Shown here: in pieces, positions 57,580 to 64,000 of the stretch
Layout: every line of letters begins with the position of its first letter
How positions within the stretch are numbered: the first letter of the stretch is position 1
Source of the DNA: Pyropia yezoensis
Taxonomy: Eukaryota > Rhodophyta > Bangiophyceae > Bangiales > Bangiaceae
Direction of reading: 5' to 3'
Length of the DNA stretch: 64,000 nucleotides
NCBI GenBank assembly: GCA_009829735.1
Contig: CM020619.1
Location: 1,122,590-1,186,589, forward strand
Translations under genes and position numbers: made by a program
Notes under the pieces: generated by a model
Told to the model about the DNA's origin: nothing
The model's database searches: none
Seen by the model: the letters and a program-made list of their open reading frames with translations, nothing else

Positions 57580-59538
57580 AAGGTATATCTCACGCAATAA
57601 GATTCTCGTTGAAAAATTCGCTACAGTGGATGGGCGTCCGACTGAGACTCAAAACTTCGCAGAAAAATAGACGTACGCGCTCCGGTGCTGTATAATAAAA
57701 AAAGAGCGACGACGTCTCGGGGTAGCCGGAGTCAGCGTTCGTAGCGATCTCGAGGGGCGCTTCGCTCCACGTCTCTCCCCACTTCGCGACACATGTGATC
57801 CGAGTGAGAACGACGAAGTGGGGGCTACTTTATTCCGGCGAACTTCCCATAAACGCTGTCGAGTCTGACGTCCTGGGTGGGCGGACGCCCGTAGTGATTG
57901 CGCGGGGTGACTGACTGCGGGTGTCGCGTTGGGTGGCGTCCGTTCTGCCTCGGTGGCGCGCGTTTCCCCCCCCCCATCACGTGCCCACCCTGCTGCGACG
58001 CCCCCCGTGGGGGCAGCCGGATGGGCCCTCCGTCGCGCCCTCCCCCCCGCCCGCCACCCCCCGCCGCTGCCCTGCGCTCCCTCCTCTTCCTGGCCACTCT
58101 GTACGCAGGCGCGTGGCTGCCGCCGCTTGCGCTGCTTGGCGGCCTGCGCCATGCCGCGCTGCTGCCCAGCACGCCCGGGGCGCCCCCCCCCCCCCCCCCC
58201 CCCCCCGTTGGCGGTCTGGCGACCTTTGTGCACGTCAAGGACGTGCACTCGTCCGCCGCCGACGGCTGGGCGTCGGGTTGTGCCGGCGACGACACCCGCT
58301 GTGAGCGGCCGGTGTGGGACGACGTGGTGGCCGTGCGAGACGTTCCCTCCTGGTCGGCGGTGGCTGAGTCGGCCGTGGACGTTGCGCGCGCGCGCGCCCG
58401 CCGCCTTGTGTCAACCGCGGCGGCGGTGGTGACGGCCGTGGTGGGCACCTCGGACAAGGTGACCGTCTTCTCCGTCCTGGTGCCGGCCGACTGGTCCGCC
58501 CTGAAGCGCAAGGCGCGCGAGTACCTGGCGCGCGCCGACGTCATCTTCCCCCCCACGAGTGGATCGAGGACTGCGAATAGATCGCCTCGCGCAAACGCGC
58601 TAGCTCCTCGGCTGGCACCCGCCGCGTAGACCGACGGGTCTCCGTGGCACCCTCCCCGGGCAGGGCCGCTCGGTGAACGTCGTTGCACACGCGACTCACA
58701 GGAGCGGTGCTCAGCCCCGTGGCAAGAGCGGTACGCTCAGCCGGCCGGTCGCGCAGCTCCGCACGTCGGTTGCGCATCTCCCGCTGGAAAAACGCTTGCA
58801 CACTGAGCACCACGGCGGCAGTTCCAGCGTGGATGCTGCGCAGTGCCCGAGCCCTCTTACCCCCTCCCGGTGCGGCGATCGCGCGACCACGCGGCATCCT
58901 CACAGGTTGCCGCACAGGCTTCGGTCACGCGAGGGCGTTCCGCGACCACGCTGGCACACCCGTCAGGCGGAAGCGCCGGTCAGTGACGTGGAGCAGATCT
59001 GTGGCAGCCGAGGGACGGTTTGGGCGGGCAACAGAACCGCCTGACGGTCGACCAGAAATCTTCAAAAAAAAAAAAAGGCGCGCGACTGGTTGGAAATGTA
59101 GCTCCCCATCGATCTTCTGCACTTTTTGTCCGCCTGATCTGGGGCGAGATAAATGCCGCACGGACTGACGCTTCACTGCCTGAAGTGCCGAACTGGGCAT
59201 GGTTCCCGAGCAACATTGACGCGGCAACTTCGACACGAGCTTCGTAGCCCATATTGCGCCCTTTCGACATCGTAAGAACTTGGTTTTTGCAGAACATCGA
59301 GATTTTATTGCACACTGAGTCCGGAATGACGACGAAAGCGATACCCTCATGTTCTTTCTCGACGTACGGCTGAAGTAAGTTGGAAGCGTACGTGGGCCGA
59401 ACATACATTAAAGAAAACGCCCGCGAGTTCCTCTTTCGAATGGTGTGCCAAACGGGTCTGTGCGGGGGGCACAAGTTCATCAGTACTGCCGTCAAAGGTG
59501 GGACGTTCCCATCGATCTTAATGCGTGAGATCCACCTT
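57580..59538 (-). mobile_element. TA-flanked ~1.96-kb TIR element (Tc1/mariner-like), possibly carrying captured DNA
   Basis: TA lies on each side (57578-57579 and 59539-59540). The terminal inverted repeat AAGGTATATCTCACGCAATAAGAT matches the other end at 21 of 24 positions. The insertion point is fixed by the uninterrupted LTR C copies. On minus, 58915-58541 encodes a helix-turn-helix-like segment (PAERTALATGLSTAPVSRV), as at the N-terminus of Tc1/IS630-type transposases. The catalytic domain is not visible; a GC-rich segment with a plus-strand ORF sits where it should be. A 13-base A run lies near 59067. Confidence 0.68.
58021..58629 (+). CDS. Unknown membrane-anchored ORF inside the TA-flanked element
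   Basis: 202 codons from ATG 58021 (the frame is open from 57898 with no earlier ATG except one at the frame's edge). Pro-rich N-terminus, one hydrophobic segment (LRSLLFLATLYAGAWLPPLA), a poly-Pro run from a C18 tract, then a soluble part (FVHVKDVHSSAADGWASGC; later VTVFSVLVPADWSALKRKA). The last ~25 residues look like unrelated sequence entered at about 58556. It resembles a host gene 5' fragment captured by the transposon; no family is recognised. Confidence 0.35.
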   Translation: MGPPSRPPPRPPPPAAALRSLLFLATLYAGAWLPPLALLGGLRHAALLPSTPGAPPPPPPPPVGGLATFVHVKDVHSSAADGWASGCAGDDTRCERPVWDDVVAVRDVPSWSAVAESAVDVARARARRLVSTAAAVVTAVVGTSDKVTVFSVLVPADWSALKRKAREYLARADVIFPPTSGSRTANRSPRANALAPRLAPAA

Positions 59539-60160
59539 TAGTGAGGAGGGCAGGGCCGATTTGGCCCCTTGGGATTTTACTGGCTTCCGATTGGTCCCCT
59601 CCTGTGGAGATGGGACCGGGTCGCCATTGGTTCTGGAGCCCATGTTGGGATTTCTAGTGTATGGGAATTTCCCCTGACCGGAACTGGCCATTGGTCAATA
59701 TTCCGGGATGGGATGCACTTGGGGTTTGGATTTTGATTGTGTATTTTTCGTGATTGTGAGATTGGGGAGATCGTGAGTGATGGCACTGATGTCCGGCGGG
59801 GCTCTTCTTCCCCGTATCTTGGAGGTTCCTGCCCCGCTGGCAGGGATGATCCGTGGGGGAGGGGGCCCTCCGGACATGTTGGAGGGTTTTGGTTGGCCCG
59901 CACGTGGCCCGGTGTGGAGGGTTGCTAGGTGCGGGTGAGAGAGGGTAAGAGTGTGCGTGGGGGTGCGCGTTGCTTCCCCCTTCGAAAAAAAAAAAACAGA
60001 CTTGCGTGTGCTTGAACTCTGTCGTCCTGGTCGCGGATCCCGGAGTGAACTAGCCAGGCGGTCGGCGGTTCGGTATCTCTCCTGTCTCCCCGCGTTCTTG
60101 GTGGGTCGTTTCTCTGTGTGTTCTGGGTGCTACGCGCCTAAGGTACGTAAAACCACTACA

Positions 60161-60849
60161 ACGCCCACCGCGTGGTTGCTAAGCACGGCCAAGGGTGAGA
60201 ATAAGGACACTCCTGGTTCAGGAGCGGCACGACCACACCGAGGGGTCTGGGGCCACGCTCGTGGGAGGGAGGTGAGTCCACCACCGGCACGGCGGCTGCG
60301 GAGATTGAGCCAGCGCCCGAAGGCGCCGCGCAAGCAGCCGAAAAAGACTTCGCCGCCTCCAAATGGACTTTTGGGGCCGCCAAACCTGTATCGCCCTCCA
60401 CGGGGGCGTCCAACATCTAGGCGTCGGCCACAGACGCTCAGGGGGAGCCTATGCTGCCACTCCAAGTAGGGGCAGGAGAAAGAAGTGATGGGGGGGCCCA
60501 AAGCCCGACGCACGGGTGTCAGGGAAGAATTGTGGGACGGTGGTGGTGGTGGCTGTGCCACGCCCTAACGGAGGAAAGTTTGACCACAGAAAAGGGGGAG
60601 GACGTGTTGCTGGAGTAGGAGGAAGAAGGGGTGTCGCGGAGGTAGAAGGGGCTGTGCTGGGGAAAACTGCCGTGAGGCCAGGCATCCCCAGGAACTGCCC
60701 CTATATCCGTCGAGGAGGGTTTTGTGCCCTCCGCCTGGCCTTCCCGTGAGAGGAAGGCAAGATGCGGGGTGGCCCATGCCCCCCTTTCCTGGGTCGCCCC
60801 ACTGCTGCACCCCCTCACTCGAGCCCTCCATCGGCACGGGAGGGGCAGG
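60161..60849. other. Spacer between LTR C copy and element A-1c; no gene recognised
   Basis: GC-rich with open frames on both strands (Pro/Arg-rich translations) and no domains. It may be remnant retrotransposon internal DNA, but no homology to the other copies was found. Confidence 0.4.
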
Positions 60850-61318
60850 TGTGGCAGTATTGACCCCGAGGTAGGGGGGCAACACGTGCCATGCAAGGGG
60901 CGGCAGGCCACTAGCCTGATCCGTTCCTCCCCCTGCATTTGGGTCCGTATTCCCTAAGTTTAGGATAGTTAGCTTAGTAGTAAATCCAACTTGGATTTGA
61001 GGGTTTTCTGCATTTATCGTCTTGAATTTTCGTGTGGCCCGGTGGGCAGGTGCTGGGGTGGGAGATTCTGAATGGCGAGATTCTGAGGGGACCCTGGGGG
61101 GATAAGGGGAGGGACAGCGGGGCTTGGTCCTGCGTCCCCGTCCCGACCAAGAAACTGTTGGACCACACACCATCTTCTTGCTTGTCAGTGGGGGGTTTGC
61201 CCCACAACAGGGACAGAGTGTGTGCGACTTGCACTTCTTCCGGTTCCCCCGACACGGGAGGCAGCCCTTGTACACCGCCCTAACTTGGGTGTCGCGTGTG
61301 TAAGTGGTTTTTGCCACA
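60850..61318 (+). repeat. 5' LTR of family A element A-1c
   Basis: 469 bp, near-identical to 32474-32942, and followed by the same primer-binding-site-like TGGTGGAGCAGCAGGGGA. Confidence 0.92.
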
Positions 61319-61437
61319 TTTGGTGGAGCAGCAGGGGACAGAGGTAAACTTTACCTCCGGGTGCACCCGGGTGTAGGGGGCCCTCTGTCTCAGAGGAACG
61401 GTGGTCTTGGACCGTGTCATACGGATCGTTAGCCAAC

Positions 61438-62469
61438 ATGGCCAGCTCGGATCCCCCGTCGTCCGGGGAGTACACGGGTGACGCACGTACTTCAGTGCCT
61501 TTGAATACTGGTGAGACACAGGTGGGTTGACCTGGGGTCGCAGAGGGACTAGAGGTCCCTCAAGCCAGCAGGACTGGAAGTGCGGGCGGGCAACAGGCCA
61601 CCCCGACTCAGTCGGGAGTTCGCTCGGGTGACACTTCTGATGTGGGTGGGCCGAAGTCTGGCCACCGTGTGGTACACTCAACGGGAACGTCCCAAGGGGT
61701 GAGGACTGTCCCCGCGGGTTCCACTCGGGCTGGAGCCAACTTTGGCTTGGAGCCGTCGCCAACTAGGCTTTCGGAGGACGGCGGACCTCCGTTGGTCGGC
61801 GATGGGCTCGCGCCTATGCCCCCGGTTGAGACCCCTGAGGAACGTGGTTACCCCTCAGGTGGACTCCCGGAGGCGGACCGAGACTCAACTGGAGTCGACA
61901 ATCCACTCCTCGCGGAAACTGTCCGTCGGGAGGCGACCAATGTGTTGCGGCAGACTTTGCCGGACCTGGTGGTCACGATGACGAATACTATTCTGAATCA
62001 GATTGTGGCGAGTTTGCCAGATGGCCTTAATGACCAGACCGGATTGGGGCTTTCGAGCTCGCAGGCGCAGGGGGAGTCCCTCCTTACGCCTATCTCAGGT
62101 CGCCCCGAACAGGGGGCGACACCTGTGACTCCCAACGAGGGAGCCACACCATACTCGGTAGGGCGTACGCCCTACACGGGGGAGCTTCCCCCGGAAACGC
62201 CGGCGGCTACACCAAGCGCGCCGCGCCAGACCATGGGCACTGAGGGTCAACTTACCCCAGTGCCACAGCGGCTGTTCCCTCAACGTGAGGTGCCGCCCAA
62301 GATCCAGGTAGCCAACCCGGTCTACCAGAGGATCTTGGACTGTGAGACCTACGCCCTTCACAACAAGTCGGTGGCGTATGGTGCTGTCCAGACCCGAGCC
62401 ATGGGCCGTGCCAAGAAGAATGCACTTCACTCTTTTGGGCACAAAGCGGAGTGGGATGGAACTCCCCCC
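61438..62469 (+). pseudogene. gag: Gag of element A-1c, one stop, truncated by a family B insertion
   Basis: It starts at ATG 61438 with the same N-terminus as gag at 33062 and stays nearly identical. TGA at 61528-61530 replaces a Leu codon (TTA to TGA). Homology ends inside the capsid-like region at 62469, where a family B LTR begins. Pol is absent from the window. Confidence 0.9.
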
Positions 62470-63041
62470 TGTGGTATAAAACTCGATCCTCTCAGACACG
62501 TGTCAATATCCCTCGGGGGAAAGGGACAGGTAACGCAGAAAGGGGAACTACGAGAATGGTATGCCTGTTGCCTCACGTGCCTGCTCGCAGAGCAAACAGA
62601 TACGCACGGTAGTGCACACGGGGAAGAGGAAAGCAAACGCGCAGTTGTCTTTTTCCCTGAGGGCGCGGGCCGAGGGCGCCTCGCTGTCCCTCTTAACGTG
62701 CATCTGGGGGAACCCCGGCACGTTGGCCCGGTAGCCCCCCCATAACCCCGAGTGGCCCCGACCCGAGTCTAACCTCGTCAGGTCGGGGGCCACTATCACT
62801 ACTAATTCTATTCCCACTCACTAATCTCACACTCAAATTCTCTCAAATCAAGTCCCTCACAAATATGCAAAAACACATCAGAAATCCCTCTCTCGCGTGT
62901 GGATAGCGTAGTCCACCGCATCCCAGTGCCGGGCACGGGCCACGGCCGCCAACCATCGCCACACGGCGGGCGTGTTCTGGCACCTGGTGCCCTCTGGTTG
63001 CAGTCCCGGGTCGGCGCCAAGTCGGGGCCAGGGATGCTACA
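62470..63041 (-). repeat. LTR of family B (3' LTR of element B-1)
   Basis: 572 bp, TGTGGTATAAAAC...GGGATGCTACA, inverted relative to 5486-6058 and 51115-51684. TATAAAA at 62475-62481 reads toward the aORF at 63228. The inner flank on minus is GGGAGGGAGCTA, a plausible polypurine tract, marking it as the 3' LTR of a minus-strand element. Confidence 0.88.
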
Positions 63042-63227
63042 TAGCTCCCTCCCTAGTCCGGCACGTCCTCGGGCCGAACCAGGTGCCACCGTGCACAGCC
63101 TCGAGCACGTCCACACCGGTGCCGGGGTCGAGCGTCTTCACCCCGGTCACAATCACTTGCCCCGATTCTGCCCCCCCCCCCTCCGCTCCTTCACCTTGGC
63201 CCTCTCGTTCCCCGGAGTCTGGACGGT

Positions 63228-64000
63228 ATGTCCAGTTCCGAGATCCAAGCTGGGCCCGTGGTTCCGGCGGCGAGTGTTGCGGAGGAGAACTCGGGTCGTC
63301 GTGCCCCTCTCCTGCCTCCGGTTCCTCGGATGTCGGTGCCGGCGCCGGTCGCCACGGCGGGGACGGATCGAGTTCCCCCGGCTTCCGCGATGCACCCGGT
63401 CGAGGCCCCCCCGGAGGGTCTCCCGGAGATGCTTCTTGGGCAGGACCCTCTGGCGGCCCGGCGTTACTCCACGGTGGTCGGCAACGCCGGCGCGGCCCAG
63501 TGCCAGCAGGATTGCATGGACCTCTGGCGCAAGGAACTCCAGCGCGGGGTCTTGATCGAGATGGACAAGGCACGTCTTCATACGGCGGACCAGATGCGCC
63601 TGGCACAAGACCGCTCCCAGAGCTTCTCGGGTTCCTCTTGGGTTGCTCGTCTGGAGGATCTCCCCTTCGCACTGGTACTGGATCTACCCTTGACCGAACG
63701 TCGCGTGTCCGCGTCCGTTCTCCGGTGGCCGGAGGAGGAAGGGTACGTCTACCGGGCGCTCAAGGTCTGGGACGAGGCGCTCAAGGGGTCGGGAAGCTTG
63801 AACTGCGACCCCCGTCCAAGCATGGTCGCTCTGGAGCCGCCTTTCTTGACCCGGAAATACTCCAAGTTGTCGCCGGCACGGGAGCAGGGTGAGCGACGCG
63901 GGCGTCAGCGTGACTTCCTTGTGAGCTGCAACCACCAGGAGTTCTGGAAGCTGGACAAGGCTAACCGGGCGGCATACTACCCCAAGGTCATCCCGCAGCA
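63228..64000 (+). CDS. Antisense ORF (aORF) of family B element, open to the window end
   Basis: The frame is open from ATG 63228 for 257 codons to the last base with no stop. After a Pro/Ala-rich N-terminus (~65 residues) comes a helical, charged region (MDLWRKELQRGVLIEMDKAR), then blocks that align with the family A aORF: ALEPPFLTRKY versus ATCPPFLSTSD, RQRDFLVSCNHQEFW versus RRGPYLVTSAQLEFA, and YYPKVIPQQ versus YYPKKPEWW. Position next to the 3' LTR and orientation opposite to the element also match. The function is unknown. This is the third family with this ORF, and here the reading frame has no defect within the window. Confidence 0.72.
   Translation, partial: MSSSEIQAGPVVPAASVAEENSGRRAPLLPPVPRMSVPAPVATAGTDRVPPASAMHPVEAPPEGLPEMLLGQDPLAARRYSTVVGNAGAAQCQQDCMDLWRKELQRGVLIEMDKARLHTADQMRLAQDRSQSFSGSSWVARLEDLPFALVLDLPLTERRVSASVLRWPEEEGYVYRALKVWDEALKGSGSLNCDPRPSMVALEPPFLTRKYSKLSPAREQGERRGRQRDFLVSCNHQEFWKLDKANRAAYYPKVIPQ

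Larger units (their letters stand above)
57505..60160 (+). repeat. Family C LTR (~695 bp) split by a nested TA-flanked element
   Basis: The LTR runs from TGTAGGGACC at 57505 to CCACTACA at 60160, i.e. opposite to the two C-1 LTRs. Without the insertion 57580-59538 and one TA its length is about 695 bp, matching the 690-bp LTR at 6277-6966, and it retains the segment deleted from the C-1 5' LTR. It is the 3' LTR of the element whose aORF relic lies to its left. Confidence 0.85.
62470..64000 (-). mobile_element. Ty3/gypsy element B-1, 3' end only (runs off the window)
   Basis: Inserted in the gag of A-1c. It contains the 3' LTR, about 190 bp of internal DNA and the start of an antisense ORF on plus. 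Gag, pol and the 5' LTR are expected beyond 64000. Confidence 0.75.

Overview
The window looks like nuclear DNA of a GC-rich eukaryote, most likely a bangiophyte red alga (Porphyra/Pyropia type). That assignment is inference. It rests on compact, apparently single-exon, very GC-rich genes with Ala/Gly/Pro homopolymer runs, on a DPE2-type cytosolic 4-alpha-glucanotransferase with tandem CBM20 modules (the floridean-starch/maltose pathway), on a glycine-rich GRDP/DUF1399 protein, and on a heavy load of chromodomain Ty3/gypsy and PIF/Harbinger elements. Nothing looks bacterial: there are no operons and no ribosome-binding sites.

Host genes are few. A broken trypsin-family protease lies at 371-1512 (+), a secreted Cys-rich protein at 18145-19965 (+), a decayed unknown gene at 20212-20850 (+), a GRDP-like protein at 20936-23917 (-), a truncated battenin/CLN3-like membrane protein at 42794-43486 (-), and DPE2 at 47025-50132 (-). 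A PIF/Harbinger transposase (25765-27501, +) and its Myb/SANT-like partner (28749-30934, -) are convergent around an eight-copy ~102-bp palindromic satellite.

Most of the rest is Ty3/gypsy DNA. Family A has a 469-bp LTR and is present as a 5'-truncated copy (2090-5485), a copy with intact gag and pol (32474-40740), a copy broken in gag (60850-62469), a gag fragment (52043-52483) and a solo LTR (44281-44749). Family C has a ~690-bp LTR: one complete but dead element at 6277-16566 with a perfect 5-bp target duplication, and a shattered 3' end at 52501-60160. Family B has a ~572-bp LTR: two LTR copies (5486-6058, 51115-51684) and the 3' end of an element running off the window (62470-64000). Another gag lineage, D, is at 40741-42181. 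DNA elements are nested inside these: an 848-bp insertion flanked by TAG (9876-10723), a 3.5-kb element flanked by a 9-bp near-duplication (53523-57036), and a ~1.96-kb TA-flanked element (57580-59538).

The most interesting system is a large antisense ORF (aORF, roughly 500-630 codons) carried between the end of pol and the 3' LTR, pointing against gag-pol. It is found in families A, B and C at the same position. The three versions are recognisably homologous although diverged (shared YxPK/YPxxPxWW...E-V-P block, ...W-L-x-E-V..., PPFL...). In family A a TATA box sits on the aORF strand just inside the polypurine tract. The aORF therefore looks like a conserved, separately transcribed third gene of these retrotransposons. 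Element A-1b still has intact gag, a 1349-codon pol and a stop-free (5'-truncated) aORF.
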